Notes: generated by a model from the letters alone, not told the origin. Positions 1-8,740 are shown, counted from the stretch's first letter. The stretch is DNA of 64,000 nucleotides from Pantoea phytobeneficialis (GCF_009728735.1 NZ_CP024636.1:3324155-3388154), one strand, 5' to 3'. Translations and numbers: made by a program.

Positions 1-322
1 ATAAATAGAACTTGATCTTCAACCATCCTGTCGTTTCATGTGGTAGACTTCGTATGAAGTCATAATGTTCTGATTTCATGTTTCTAACAGTAAAACTGCC
101 TTTTCTGACAATGAGTGGCAAGAAGAAATATAAATCTTTTTGGAAGGTAAAGAAAGCCCCTCCATTCTGAGCAAGGGTCATTCCATTGGGTAAGTATCCA
201 GATTTTTCACGAAAGAGAGTACATAACATAATGTGTCTTTCGGTTTTTAACGCGGAATATCCATATGTTGTGATTGTAGAGGCGAGAAATAACGAAAATA
301 AAATAGCAGATACAACGTTCAT
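1..322 (-). CDS. Partial small membrane protein of a T6SS cargo module (possible immunity or accessory protein)
   Basis: This is an open frame of 107 codons that starts with ATG at 322 on the minus strand and runs off the left edge without a stop. It begins MNVVSAILFSLFLASTIT, a hydrophobic segment that looks like a signal anchor, and a second hydrophobic stretch (LYFFLPLIV) lies near residue 72. The ATG lies one base after the stop of the upstream gene (TGA at 326-324), so the two are almost certainly cotranscribed. Position behind a PAAR gene and a glycine-rich gene suggests an immunity or accessory protein of a type VI secretion effector set, but I recognise no family. The part inside the window is intact. 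Confidence 0.5.
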   Translation of the reverse strand, partial: MNVVSAILFSLFLASTITTYGYSALKTERHIMLCTLFREKSGYLPNGMTLAQNGGAFFTFQKDLYFFLPLIVRKGSFTVRNMKSEHYDFIRSLPHETTGWLKIKFYL

Positions 323-323
323 G

Positions 324-540
324 TCATTTACCTACCGAATTATAGAAAAGTTCACCAAGGTATTCGCCTTTATCTGAAGCGTATTCCAATATAACCACCA
401 GCAAGTCCTCCAGAGAAGCGACCAATCTCGGTGTATTTTTTCTTAGAACATTCATCTTCCCGGCCAATTGAGCAAGCCTCATCGATTTCATTAATTGAGT
501 GAATTGCATGTTGTTCTGGTTCTGACTGAAATTTTGGCAT
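324..540 (-). pseudogene. Frame-disrupted glycine-zipper-like protein of a T6SS PAAR module
   Basis: From ATG at 540 one frame reads MPKFQSEPEQHAIHSINEID and continues to a glycine-rich stretch (SGGLAGGYIG, residues 43-52) before a stop at 370-372. The other frame, open from 509 to 324, ends GEYLGELFYNSVGK, which looks like the natural C-terminus. The simplest reading is one gene whose middle (probably a glycine-zipper membrane segment) was lost by a deletion that also shifted the frame. I infer this from frame continuity and composition, not from an alignment. It starts 15 bases after the PAAR gene and ends one base before the next start. Confidence 0.5.
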
Positions 541-555
541 TAATGCGGCTGGAGC

Positions 556-844
556 CTAAGCCGCTAAACCAGTCTCTCGCGAGACAGGGGGTTCTTCTTT
601 CACATAGCCAGGATAAGCGTTAGACGGTGTGATTTTAGCCTTGCAAGGACATGAACTGTGGCTATCAAGCGATCCGGCAATACGTTTTTTATCGGGGCCG
701 CTGGTGTAAAAAGGTATGCCTCCGATAATCTTGTAGGTCTTACCATCTTTCCCACAGGTAACAGGATCGCCTTCTTGCGTCTGCGGTGATTTTGCCGCCG
801 CATGACGTCCTGTCTCCCTGACAAAGCACAATTCCTTTTGCCAT
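556..844 (-). pseudogene. PAAR-domain protein (T6SS spike tip), frameshifted
   Basis: PAAR proteins cap the VgrG spike of type VI secretion systems. Two frames each carry part of one. From ATG at 844 the frame reads MAKGIVLCQGDRTSCGGKIT, the usual PAAR opening, and stops at 737-739. A second frame carries EGDPVTCGKDGKTYKIIGG and later IAGSLDSHSSCPCKAKITPS and stops at 556-558. The join falls near 764-772, where about a dozen residues normally seen between the two halves are missing. ATG 844 has AAGGA just upstream, while the longer start at 855 has no ribosome site and gives a non-PAAR N-terminus. The gene is therefore probably inactive unless rescued by frameshifting. PAAR identity rests on motif recognition. 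Confidence 0.65.
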
Positions 845-928
845 AAATCCTTCATCTTGTTGTGGGAATAATCTCGGTGGTCATTTTACAAGCAACGACC
901 ACATGCGCAATGTGTATTTGTTTTCAAT

Positions 929-988
929 CGTAGTGCTGCGATTTATCACACGAACTTGAAGTTTTACGCGATAAATCGCGCCGCTACG
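929..988. repeat. Intergenic palindromic repeat, paired form (copy 1)
   Basis: A left arm starting CGTAGTGCTGCGATTTATC and a right arm GCGATAAATCGCGCCGCTACG lie inverted about 15 bases apart, so the whole 60-bp unit can fold on itself. The left arm is the more decayed. It lies between the T6SS remnant and thiM. Confidence 0.7.
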
Positions 989-1080
989 CAACGTATGGGG
1001 GAAAAAGCCCAGCGGTATATTGAGCAGGGCGGGCTTGCGTCAGCAAGTCACTTGCCCTAATCTGCCAGTCATATAAATGA

Positions 1081-1160
1081 CTCGGGGTGCCCTTCCTTGT
1101 GAAGGCTGAGAAATACCCGTACCACCTGATCTGGATAATGCCAGCGTAGGGAAGTCAGAT
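1081..1160 (+). promoter_or_regulatory. TPP riboswitch (thi box) controlling thiMD
   Basis: The conserved core of thiamine pyrophosphate riboswitches is present: GGGGTGCCC, then CTGAGAAATACCC, ACCTGATCTGGATAATGCC and AGCGTAGGGAAGT. It lies 43 bases before thiM. Binding of TPP is known to shut down thiamine salvage and synthesis genes. In enterobacteria this aptamer usually acts by hiding the ribosome site of thiM, which fits the lack of a clear terminator here. A likely -10 box (TATAAA, 1072-1077) sits just upstream. Confidence 0.95.
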
Positions 1161-1202
1161 GCCTGACCGCATTCGCCTTCTTGATCGCCGGTTGGGAGCT
1201 TT

Positions 1203-1988
1203 ATGAAACAACCTGACCTTCTTTCCTCCGCGCAACTCGCGCACTCGCTTCAGTTACTGCATCAACATGCTTCGCTGGTACATTGCATGACCAATGATGT
1301 GGTACAGACCTTTACCGCTAATGTCCTGTTGGCACTGCGTGCCTCACCTGCCATGGTGATCGACGCTGATGAGGCCGCACAGTTCAGCGGTTATGCCGAT
1401 GCTCTGCTCATTAACGTGGGTACGTTGACGCGCGATCGCAGCATCGCCATGCAGGCTGCGGTAGAGGCGGCAAACCGTGCCGGCACACCCTGGACGCTCG
1501 ACCCGGTCGCGGTGGGCGCGTTAACCTTTCGCACCGAATTTTGTCAGCAGCTATTGACCCAGCAACCGGCAGCCATCCGTGGCAACGCCTCGGAAATCCT
1601 TGCCCTGGCGAACCAGGCGGCGGGCGGGCGTGGCGTGGACAGCTTGCATCAGGCTGACGCCGCACTCAGCGCTGCTCAACAGTTGGCGCACGATTACCGC
1701 AGCATTGTGGCGGTAACCGGCGAAGTGGATTACGTTACCGATGGTCAGCATACCTTTGCCATCCCGGGCGGCAGCCCACTGATGACACGCGTAGTGGGGA
1801 CAGGTTGTGCGCTGTCGGCAGTGGTGGCGGCTTTTGCCAGCCTGCCGGGTGAACGTCTGCAACATGTGGCGGCAGCTTGTCGGGTCATGTCACTGGCCGG
1901 TGAACGGGCGGCACGTCAGGTCCAGGGGCCGGGCAGCTTTGTTGCTGCCTTTTTGGATGCGCTGTGGACACTGGAGGTGACGCCATGA
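1203..1988 (+). CDS. thiM: Hydroxyethylthiazole kinase ThiM
   Basis: ThiM phosphorylates the thiazole alcohol (4-methyl-5-(2-hydroxyethyl)thiazole) with ATP, letting the cell salvage the thiazole half of thiamine. The 261-residue product has the family length, the [25 protein letters not shown]-terminal region that starts the ribokinase-like fold (split here: residues 28-51), a GNASEILAL motif near residue 127, and the [15 protein letters not shown] anion-hole/active-site segment near residue 197. GGGAG lies just before ATG 1203. The stop overlaps thiD by four bases (ATGA), so the two are translationally coupled. Expression is governed by the TPP riboswitch upstream. Confidence 0.96.
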   Translation: MKQPDLLSSAQLAHSLQLLHQHASLVHCMTNDVVQTFTANVLLALRASPAMVIDADEAAQFSGYADALLINVGTLTRDRSIAMQAAVEAANRAGTPWTLDPVAVGALTFRTEFCQQLLTQQPAAIRGNASEILALANQAAGGRGVDSLHQADAALSAAQQLAHDYRSIVAVTGEVDYVTDGQHTFAIPGGSPLMTRVVGTGCALSAVVAAFASLPGERLQHVAAACRVMSLAGERAARQVQGPGSFVAAFLDALWTLEVTP

Positions 1989-2785
1989 AACGTATTAACG
2001 CATTGACTATTGCCGGTACTGACCCCAGCGGTGGTGCTGGAATTCAGGCCGATCTCAAAGCCTTCTCCGCGCTGGGTGCCTATGGCACCAGCGTCATTAC
2101 CGCGCTGGTGGCCCAGAATACCCGTGGTGTGCAGTCGGTCTATCGTATCGAACCAGATTTTGTCGGAGCGCAGCTGGATTCGGTGCTCGATGATGTGCGT
2201 ATCGACACGGCAAAAATTGGCATGCTGGCGGAAACGGCGGTGGTGGAAATTGTCGCTGACAAGCTGAAGCGTGCCAGCCTGCCGTTCGTGGTGCTGGACA
2301 CCGTTATGATTGCCAAAAGTGGCGATGCGTTGTTATCACCGGATGCCATCGCCAGCCTGCGTGAGTTGTTGTTACCACAGGTATCGTTGATTACGCCGAA
2401 TTTGCCAGAAGCCGCAGCGCTGCTTGGCCGCAGTGTGGCGCAGGATGAGAAGACGATGCTGATGCAGGGGGATGCATTGCTGGATCTCGGGTGTGAAGCG
2501 GTACTGATGAAGGGAGGACATCTGAGTGATGCGGAGAGCCCGGATTGGCTTATCACCCGCAACGGACGTCAGCGTTTTACCGCGCCACGCGTCAATACTC
2601 GCCACACCCACGGCACCGGTTGTTCGCTGTCAGCTGCGTTGGCGGCGCTACGTCCACGCCATGATGACTGGGCTGCGACGCTCTCCGAGGCTAAAGCCTG
2701 GTTGCAACAAGCGTTACTGCATGCCGATTCTCTGGAAGTCGGAAAAGGCATTGGACCGGTGCACCATTTTCATCGTTGGTGGTAG
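1985..2785 (+). CDS. thiD: Hydroxymethylpyrimidine/phosphomethylpyrimidine kinase ThiD
   Basis: ThiD phosphorylates HMP and HMP-phosphate to HMP-PP, the pyrimidine partner that ThiE couples to the thiazole made by ThiM. The start chosen is ATG 1985 ([17 protein letters not shown]), with GGAGGTG eight bases upstream; a longer in-frame start at 1964 lies inside thiM and adds residues not seen in the family. Visible motifs are [19 protein letters not shown] at residues 10-28, MKGGH near 170 and the anion-hole stretch [13 protein letters not shown] near 204. The product is 266 residues, the usual length. It is the second gene of the riboswitch-controlled thiMD pair. Confidence 0.96.
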   Translation: MKRINALTIAGTDPSGGAGIQADLKAFSALGAYGTSVITALVAQNTRGVQSVYRIEPDFVGAQLDSVLDDVRIDTAKIGMLAETAVVEIVADKLKRASLPFVVLDTVMIAKSGDALLSPDAIASLRELLLPQVSLITPNLPEAAALLGRSVAQDEKTMLMQGDALLDLGCEAVLMKGGHLSDAESPDWLITRNGRQRFTAPRVNTRHTHGTGCSLSAALAALRPRHDDWAATLSEAKAWLQQALLHADSLEVGKGIGPVHHFHRWW

Positions 2786-2850
2786 GGCGTAACGCCGAAT
2801 TGCCATTTTTTGCCTGCGTATCTGTCTGAAAAATGGAGTCAGCAATTTGC

Positions 2851-2904
2851 CAGCCTGGCGGATCCCGGTCCAGGCTGTTGGGGGCGAATCGGCAGGTGCC
2901 GGTT
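2851..2904 (+). other. Two hairpins in the fbaB 5' leader
   Basis: CAGCCTGG (2851-2858) pairs perfectly with CCAGGCTG (2870-2877), and AATCGGCA (2887-2894) pairs with TGCCGGTT (2897-2904) with one G-T. Neither is followed by a T run, so they do not look like simple terminators. They lie between thiD and fbaB, ending 28 bases before the fbaB start. Confidence 0.5.
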
Positions 2905-2932
2905 CCAATCCAGCCATTAATCAGGAGTGAGT

Positions 2933-3985
2933 ATGACGGACATCGTTCAGTTATTGGGCCAAGAAGCGGATAGCCTTCTTCAACATCGCTGCATGACCAT
3001 TCCAGCGGAAAGCCTTTATTTACCGGGCGCGGATTATGTTGATCGCGTAATGACCGATAACAATCGTTCTCCTGTGGTATTACGCAACATGCAAACGCTG
3101 TACAACACCGGTCGCCTGGCTGGGACGGGTTACCTGTCGATTTTGCCGGTTGATCAGGGGGTTGAGCACTCCGCCGGCGCTTCATTTGCCGCCAATCCTC
3201 ACTACTTCGACCCGAAAAATATTGTTGAGCTGGCGATTGAAGCGGGCTGCAACTGCGTCGCTTCCACCTACGGTGTGCTGGCCTCGGTGGCGCGGCGTTA
3301 TGCGCACAAGATCCCGTTCATGGTGAAGCTGAACCACAACGAGACGCTGAGCTATCCGACGCAATATGATCAGACGCTGTACGCCAGCGTCGAGCAGGCG
3401 TTCAATATGGGAGCCATTGCGGTCGGGGCCACCATCTACTTCGGTTCTGAGCAATCACGTCGCCAGATTGAAGAGATCTCCGCCGCGTTTGAACGTGCGC
3501 ATGAGCTGGGTATGGTGACGGTGCTGTGGGCCTACCTGCGCAATAACGGCTTCAAGAAAGATGGCGTGGATTACCATGCCAGCGCCGATTTAACCGGTCA
3601 GGCCAACCATCTGGCCGCGACCATTGGCGCGGATATCGTGAAGCAAAAAATGGCAGAGAATAATGGGGGTTATACCGCGGTGAATTTCGGCCATACCGAT
3701 GATCGCGTTTACAGCAAGTTGACCACCGAAAACCCAATCGACCTGGTACGCTACCAGTTGGCAAACTGTTATATGGGGCGCGCCGGGTTAATTAACTCTG
3801 GCGGTGCGGCAGCAGGGGCAACCGATGTGGCCGAGTCGGTGCGTACGGCGGTGATTAACAAACGCGCCGGCGGTATGGGACTGATTTTGGGACGCAAAGC
3901 GTTTAAGAAGTCGCTGAAAGAGGGCGTGGAGCTGATTAACGCGGTGCAGGATGTGTATTTGTCCAAAGATGTGACGATCGCATAA
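2933..3985 (+). CDS. fbaB: Class I fructose-bisphosphate aldolase FbaB (DhnA family)
   Basis: FbaB cleaves fructose 1,6-bisphosphate to dihydroxyacetone phosphate and glyceraldehyde 3-phosphate through a Schiff base; in enterobacteria it works mainly during gluconeogenesis. ATG 2933 is chosen because AGGAG sits five bases upstream and the product then begins [20 protein letters not shown] as in E. coli, 350 residues long. A GTG two codons earlier is less likely. The segments [37 protein letters not shown] (probable Schiff-base lysine) and [14 protein letters not shown] are typical of the family. A structured leader lies upstream and a dispersed palindromic repeat follows. Location beside thiD is the same as in E. 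coli. Confidence 0.96.
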   Translation: MTDIVQLLGQEADSLLQHRCMTIPAESLYLPGADYVDRVMTDNNRSPVVLRNMQTLYNTGRLAGTGYLSILPVDQGVEHSAGASFAANPHYFDPKNIVELAIEAGCNCVASTYGVLASVARRYAHKIPFMVKLNHNETLSYPTQYDQTLYASVEQAFNMGAIAVGATIYFGSEQSRRQIEEISAAFERAHELGMVTVLWAYLRNNGFKKDGVDYHASADLTGQANHLAATIGADIVKQKMAENNGGYTAVNFGHTDDRVYSKLTTENPIDLVRYQLANCYMGRAGLINSGGAAAGATDVAESVRTAVINKRAGGMGLILGRKAFKKSLKEGVELINAVQDVYLSKDVTIA

Positions 3986-3990
3986 TTAAA

Positions 3991-4055
3991 CCGTAGCGGC
4001 GCAATTCTGCGCATGATGCCGCAAAAAAACAGCGCGATAAATCGCGCCGCTACGG
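3991..4055. repeat. Intergenic palindromic repeat, paired form (copy 2)
   Basis: CCGTAGCGGCGCAATT at the left end and GCGATAAATCGCGCCGCTACGG at the right end are inverted around a spacer with ATGCCGCAAAAAAAC. The 65-bp unit fills most of the gap between fbaB and rspR, where it could also act as a bidirectional terminator-like hairpin. Confidence 0.75.
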
Positions 4056-4068
4056 CATGTCACACTGC

Positions 4069-4755
4069 TTAAGGCGCTTCAAACCACTCGCTATTGCGTT
4101 CTGCAATCGGCGTTATTGTCATAATCATCTCCTGCAAATGGCGGCGCATTGCCGACTCCGCAGCCTCAACGTCGTGCGCTTTCAGCGCCGCATAAATCTC
4201 TTCATGCTGCTGGATCAAGTTCTCCGGCGGTGAGACTTCGCTTAATGTCAGAAAACGCACCCGGTCCATGGTCGCTTTGATATTTTCCACCGTTTCCCAG
4301 GCCAGCAGACAGTTGATACTTTCCGCAATCAGGCGATGAAACTCATCGTCGAGGGCGAGAAACGCCTGGCTGTCGTGGCGTTCGGCTGCTAAACGTTGCA
4401 GTTGCAGGTTATGCTCCAGCGCCATCAGGGCGACAGGCGTAATTTCCTGCGCGGCCCGGCGGACCACGGCAATTTCCACCGCTTCACGAATAAAACGACC
4501 ATCAGCAACGCGCTGGGCAGAGATTTTTCGCACAAAGGTGCCACGCTGCGGCAATACCTGCACCAGGCCGGCTTCAGCCAGCTTGATAAAAGCTTCGCGC
4601 ACCGGCTGACGAGAGACGTTAAAGCGCGCAGAAACCTCTTTTTCCGACAGCAGCGAGCCAGGGTGAATGACGCAGGTGACAATGTCCCGACGCAAATAGC
4701 GATAGATCTGCTGATTCACCGGTTCGCTGGTGGTGATGGTATAGGCAATTGACAT
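4069..4755 (-). CDS. rspR: GntR/FadR-family repressor RspR
   Basis: RspR (YdfH in E. coli) is a FadR-type repressor of the rsp operon. The 228-residue protein has an N-terminal winged helix with LLSEKEVSARFNVSRQPVREAFIKLAE around residues 35-61 (recognition helix SRQPVREA) and an all-helical FCD ligand domain with metal-binding-type residues (LDDEFHRLI near 145, QHEEIYAALKAHD near 185). The sequence follows E. coli RspR almost throughout. The gene lies after ydfI on the same strand, 100 bp downstream, with its own hairpin or operator-like palindrome in that gap. It very likely controls the rspB promoter at about 8.8 kb. Confidence 0.88.
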   Translation of the reverse strand: MSIAYTITTSEPVNQQIYRYLRRDIVTCVIHPGSLLSEKEVSARFNVSRQPVREAFIKLAEAGLVQVLPQRGTFVRKISAQRVADGRFIREAVEIAVVRRAAQEITPVALMALEHNLQLQRLAAERHDSQAFLALDDEFHRLIAESINCLLAWETVENIKATMDRVRFLTLSEVSPPENLIQQHEEIYAALKAHDVEAAESAMRRHLQEMIMTITPIAERNSEWFEAP

Positions 4756-4775
4756 GCAGCAATATCCGTATTTAT

Positions 4776-4793
4776 GGCTGGTATTGACCAGCC
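4776..4793. promoter_or_regulatory. Palindrome upstream of rspR (candidate operator or weak terminator)
   Basis: GGCTGGT and ACCAGCC form a perfect inverted repeat around ATTG, 21 bases before the rspR start codon. No T run follows on either strand, so an operator for autoregulation is as likely as a terminator of the rspB-MFS-ydfI unit. Confidence 0.4.
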
Positions 4794-4854
4794 TTTATGG
4801 GAAAGATTCAGTCTAATCAGCACGCTGCATCTGCGCTACCAGTTTGTTGCGGCG

Positions 4855-6312
4855 TTACCCCTGACTGAGGGCATGCACCGTGGCACGCGCCCCTTCGGCA
4901 CACAGCTGCTGATAAAGTTCTGTCACCCGGCTCACGAAGCCTGGGTGTTGCAGCAAATCGTCACCGAACACCGCTTTCAACCCCAGTAACGCCCGGACAC
5001 GCGGCGCGCCTTCTTCGCTGGTCGCTACAATACGCGCCAGTTCCTCTTTCAGCGGGTCGCGAATCTCAATGGCTTGACCGTGCTCATCAACGCCGCTGAC
5101 ATAACGCATCCAGCCTGCCACACCCAACAGCAAAAAGTCACAGTCAGAGCCATTGCGCAGATGCCAGCGCACACTGTCCAGCATTCGCTGTGGCAGCTTT
5201 TGCGTGCCATCTGTGGCGATTTGCCAGGTGCGATGTTTAATGGCGCGATTCTCGTATCGGGTGATCAGCGAATCGGCATACGCGGCCAGATCCACACCGT
5301 TGGTACGCAGTGTCGGAGCCTGATCCTGCATCATCAGCGCACGGGCGGCATGGCGATAATGCGCATCGGCCATACAATCGCTGATATGTTCATAACCCGC
5401 CAGATAGCCAAGATACGCGAGGAAAGAGTGGCTGCCATTCAGCATTCGCAGCTTCATCTCTTCGAACGGCAGCACATCGCTGACCAGTTCTGCTCCGGCG
5501 TTTTCCCACGCCGGACGCCCACTCACAAAGTTATCCTCGATCACCCACTGAAAAAAGGGTTCCGCTTCCACCGCCACCGGATCTTCGCAACCGAGACGCG
5601 CAGTGAGGCTGGCAAAAGCGGCATCGGTCATCGCCGGGACGATGCGGTCCACCATGGTGGAAGGGAAGGTGATATGGTTTTTGATCCAGTCGGCCAGTTC
5701 TGAGCTGTGTCGCTCCGCCAGTTGCACAATCACGTTGCGCGTCACATGGCCATTCTCTGGCATGTTGTCGCAGGACATCACGCTAAAGGGCGGTAAATTG
5801 CCTGCGCGCCGACGGATAATCGCTGCCAGAATCAGGCCGGGTAACGAATGCGGCTCCTGCGGATGCGCCAAATCGTGCACGATATCGGGATGATCAGGGT
5901 TGAGATTGCCGCTGGCGGGTAGGTGGCAGTACCCTTTTTCGGTGACGGTCATCGACACAATCGCCACATCCGGCTGACACATTGCCTCGATAACCGCGTC
6001 GATACCGTCCCCTTTACCGTGCAGCGCGCCAGTCACCACGCCTATCACCCGGGTATGCAGGCTGTCATCAGCCATTTCAGTCAGGGTGTAGAGCAAATCC
6101 TGCTGGCGTAAAGCCTGAATCAACGCGCCGCTGTTGAGGTTCACCTCACAATAACCCCAGTCGCTGCCCTGTTCCGCCAGCTTGTCCGTTGCCAGTGCCT
6201 GGTGGGCACGATGAAAGGCACCAAACCCGATGTGGACCATGCGGGTTTTCAGGCGGCTGCGATCATAGCCTGGACGCTGAACATCGGCGGGAAGGCTGCC
6301 AATCTCTAACAT
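4855..6312 (-). CDS. ydfI: Mannitol dehydrogenase-family oxidoreductase, YdfI-like (D-mannonate/fructuronate type)
   Basis: Members of this NAD-dependent long-chain polyol dehydrogenase family interconvert sugar acids or polyols and keto sugars; YdfI of E. coli is the closest match I know, by long shared stretches such as PENGHVTRNVIVQ and RMLNGSHSFLAYLGYLAGY. The start is ATG 6312 (MLEIGSLPADVQRP): AAGGA lies six bases upstream, whereas the ATG two codons earlier touches the ribosome site. The N-terminal Rossmann motif VHIGFGAFHRAHQA is at residues 26-39, KWVIEDNF-type segment WVIEDNFVSGRP near 240, and the catalytic KxxxxNxxH pattern is KLRMLNGSH near 277. Length is 485 residues. It is the third gene of the rspB operon. 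Confidence 0.85.
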   Translation of the reverse strand: MLEIGSLPADVQRPGYDRSRLKTRMVHIGFGAFHRAHQALATDKLAEQGSDWGYCEVNLNSGALIQALRQQDLLYTLTEMADDSLHTRVIGVVTGALHGKGDGIDAVIEAMCQPDVAIVSMTVTEKGYCHLPASGNLNPDHPDIVHDLAHPQEPHSLPGLILAAIIRRRAGNLPPFSVMSCDNMPENGHVTRNVIVQLAERHSSELADWIKNHITFPSTMVDRIVPAMTDAAFASLTARLGCEDPVAVEAEPFFQWVIEDNFVSGRPAWENAGAELVSDVLPFEEMKLRMLNGSHSFLAYLGYLAGYEHISDCMADAHYRHAARALMMQDQAPTLRTNGVDLAAYADSLITRYENRAIKHRTWQIATDGTQKLPQRMLDSVRWHLRNGSDCDFLLLGVAGWMRYVSGVDEHGQAIEIRDPLKEELARIVATSEEGAPRVRALLGLKAVFGDDLLQHPGFVSRVTELYQQLCAEGARATVHALSQG

Positions 6313-6365
6313 AATCATTCCTTTTAGCAAGCGGGGCGTAAAGTCGCCCCGCAATGGTCAATTTT

Positions 6366-7649
6366 TTAGGCTGAGACCGGTTTGTTACTGGTTTTTGGGC
6401 TGCGAATAACAAACAGCACCAGCAGCGCGCCCAGTCCCGCAACCACACCCGCCAGGATAAAGGCGCTATCGAACTTGCCGGTGTGCTGGACAATAAAACC
6501 GGTGACGATGGGACCGATAATGCCTGACAGGCTACCCACCAGGTGAATAAAGCCGCTGATGCTGCCGACACGGCTTTTGTGCACCACGTCCTGAATAATC
6601 GCCCAGTAAATCGCGCCGGTGATATAGAGGAAGAAGATGGAGATCGACATCATGATCACCGCCGAATTCACCTCTTTTATCGTACCGGCCAGCGCGACAC
6701 AAATTGCGGCGGCCAGCAGTGAGACCACCAGCACAATTTTACGTGACAACAGTAACTTACCGGTAATGTTGAAGATTTTATCGGAGATCCAGCCGCCCAA
6801 TGCCAGGCCGACGAAACCGACAATCCACGGGATCATGGTGGTGATGCTCATGGCTTTGATATCCAGGCCATGTGCCTGCACCAGATAGGCCGGAAACCAG
6901 CTCAGGAAGAAGAACAGGATGTAGTTGTAGCAGAAGAAGGCGAAAGCGGTGACCAGGATGATCGGCTGGCGCAGGTAGTAACCCATACCATGTACAGCAC
7001 CGGACAGATCGGTTTCTTCACCGGGCTGCTCCGCTTTCAGTTTTTCCACCAGCGCACGTTCTTCCGCGGAGACGCGCTTGCTTTTCGCCGGATTGTCAGC
7101 GGCAAAGAAGAACCAGAACGCCATCCATACCAGACCAATCAGGCAGATTGCCACGAAAGCGGGGCGCCAGCCGAATGACAGCGCCAGATAGCCAACAATT
7201 GGGCCGGCGACGGCACCACCCAGCGGTGAACCGGCACTGAGCAGACCCATCGCGGTAGCCGCTTGTTTTTTCGGGAACCAGCCATTAATGGCTTTGTTAG
7301 CCGAGGCGCAGATTGGGCCTTCTGCCATACCAAACAGCACACGCAGAATCATCATTGACCAGAAGCCGGTCGCCAGTGCGGTCATACCGCAGAACAGCGA
7401 CCACATACCCACAGCGGTGCCCAGCACAATGGTCGGGCCGAATTTATCGGTCGCAAGGCCACCAATAAAGTTAAACAGCGCATAGCCGAAGAAGAAGCTG
7501 CCGAAAATCATGCCGAACTGTTCAGCGTTGATCATCAGATCTTTTTCCACCAGCGGTACGGTCAGTGACAGGGCAATACGATCGAGGTAATTGATCATAT
7601 AAACCAGAAATAACAGCAGTACGAGGGTCCAGCGCAGGTTCTTTAACAT
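6366..7649 (-). CDS. MFS transporter, anion:cation symporter family (YdfJ/ExuT-like)
   Basis: This 427-residue protein should import the hexonate or hexuronate substrate handled by its neighbours. It has about twelve membrane segments and the ACS-family opening RWTLVLLLFLVYMINYLDRIALS (split: residues 4-26), with D22 and R23 conserved, plus GxLaDkfGpt-type loop GGLATDKFGPTIVLG near residue 67. ATG 7649 is chosen over 7712 because GGAG lies five bases upstream and the extra residues before it are not membrane-like. In E. coli the matching ydfJ is broken by a prophage; here it is intact. It lies between rspB (80 bp upstream) and ydfI. Confidence 0.85.
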   Translation of the reverse strand: MLKNLRWTLVLLLFLVYMINYLDRIALSLTVPLVEKDLMINAEQFGMIFGSFFFGYALFNFIGGLATDKFGPTIVLGTAVGMWSLFCGMTALATGFWSMMILRVLFGMAEGPICASANKAINGWFPKKQAATAMGLLSAGSPLGGAVAGPIVGYLALSFGWRPAFVAICLIGLVWMAFWFFFAADNPAKSKRVSAEERALVEKLKAEQPGEETDLSGAVHGMGYYLRQPIILVTAFAFFCYNYILFFFLSWFPAYLVQAHGLDIKAMSITTMIPWIVGFVGLALGGWISDKIFNITGKLLLSRKIVLVVSLLAAAICVALAGTIKEVNSAVIMMSISIFFLYITGAIYWAIIQDVVHKSRVGSISGFIHLVGSLSGIIGPIVTGFIVQHTGKFDSAFILAGVVAGLGALLVLFVIRSPKTSNKPVSA

Positions 7650-7729
7650 AGAAACTCCGACATCTTGCTTTATTGTATTATTGCCGGCGGGTACGCACCG
7701 GCAAGAGGACACCTGGTGTGAAGGTTAAC

Positions 7730-8740
7730 TCAACCCATGTGTAGGATCACTTTGCAGCAGGTGCGTGGGTCTTTTTCAAACAGCGTCATGGCACGTTCAA
7801 TTTCCGCCAGCGGGAAGTAGTGCGTCACCAGCTTCTCTGGCTGGATCTGGCCTTTTTCCATCCACTCGATCACTTGCGGGAAACGGTTGCTGTTCAGACG
7901 TGAGGTGAACAGCGACAGTTCTTTACTGGTCAGGCTTTGTTGCGTAATGCTGCACGGTTCGCCGGAGAAGCCCAGCAAGCCGATGCGTGCGGCCGGAGAG
8001 GCGAGGGCGGCCGCTTCCGCCAGAATGCTGGGGTGACAGGCGGCATCGATGATCAGTGTTGGCTGTAGCCCTTCCAGTTGCGCCGCCAGCGGGATCTCGC
8101 TGTTGTTGAATACCTGGTCGGCACCGTTTTGTTGCGCCAATGCGAGGCGTTCTGGCAGACGATCCACCACCAGTACCTGTTCAACGCCATAGACGCCTTT
8201 TAGTACCTGAATGGCGGTTAGTCCCATTGGGCCTGCGCCGTAAATCAGCGCCACATCCTGTGATTGTGGTTTCAGAAACGCGGTGATGTTGGCGGCGATG
8301 GTGAAGGGTTCAACCATGCTGGCGAGCTTATCGGGAATCGTATCAGGCAGACGAAAGGCGTTTTTGGCTGGAGCGACCGCGAATTCACTGAAACCACCGT
8401 CGCGATGCACGCCGATCACCTGAAGTTCCTTGCAAACGTTGGGGCGACCAATCGAGCAGGGATAGCAGTGACCGCAACTGACAACCGGATCGACTGCCAC
8501 GCGTTCGCCAACACGCTGTGCATCGACGCCTTCGCCGACGGCGTCGATCAGCCCAAAGAATTCATGCCCGATAACGCGAGGATATTTAGCAAAAGGGTTG
8601 TGGCCGTGCCAGATATGCACATCCGAACCACAGATGCTGGCAAACTGGACTTTCACGCGAACTTCACCGGCAGCAGGTTGCGGTAAGGGACGCTCTGCCA
8701 GTACCAGTTCACCCGGTTGTTCAATCACCACACTTTTCAT
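7730..8740 (-). CDS. rspB: Zinc-dependent alcohol dehydrogenase RspB
   Basis: RspB is a zinc medium-chain dehydrogenase, named in E. coli with RspA in starvation sensing and thought to oxidise sugar acids. The GHEFFGLIDAVGEGV stretch near residue 60 holds the catalytic zinc site with CGSDVHIWHGHNPF near 37, and the cysteine-rich DPVVSCGHCYPCSIGRPNVC near 90 is the structural zinc loop. A Rossmann motif YGAGPMGLTAIQVLKG lies near 167. ATG 8740 (MKSVVIEQPG) fits E. coli and is six bases after AGGAG; an ATG one codon earlier is possible. It is the first gene of the operon and carries the CRP/RspR control region. Confidence 0.9.
   Translation of the reverse strand: MKSVVIEQPGELVLAERPLPQPAAGEVRVKVQFASICGSDVHIWHGHNPFAKYPRVIGHEFFGLIDAVGEGVDAQRVGERVAVDPVVSCGHCYPCSIGRPNVCKELQVIGVHRDGGFSEFAVAPAKNAFRLPDTIPDKLASMVEPFTIAANITAFLKPQSQDVALIYGAGPMGLTAIQVLKGVYGVEQVLVVDRLPERLALAQQNGADQVFNNSEIPLAAQLEGLQPTLIIDAACHPSILAEAAALASPAARIGLLGFSGEPCSITQQSLTSKELSLFTSRLNSNRFPQVIEWMEKGQIQPEKLVTHYFPLAEIERAMTLFEKDPRTCCKVILHMG

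Noticed and set aside
556..855. 99-codon frame starting at ATG 855 as an intact PAAR gene
   Set aside because: Its first 30 residues are not PAAR-like and it has no ribosome site; the true N-terminus is in another frame from 844, so the gene is treated as broken.
2888..2916. tRNA-like 3' end (GGTTCCAATCC then AGCCA) before fbaB
   Set aside because: The T-loop lacks the invariant pattern, the T stem does not pair, and no acceptor or anticodon arms can be drawn upstream. The bases are better explained by the hairpin at 2887-2904.
5074..5703. 209-codon open frame antisense to ydfI
   Set aside because: ydfI is clearly the real gene; the plus-strand frame has no family features.
6331..6352. Hairpin GCGGGGCG / CGCCCCGC between the MFS gene and ydfI as a terminator
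   Set aside because: No T run follows on the minus strand, and both genes appear to be in one operon. It may stabilise mRNA but I do not call it a terminator.
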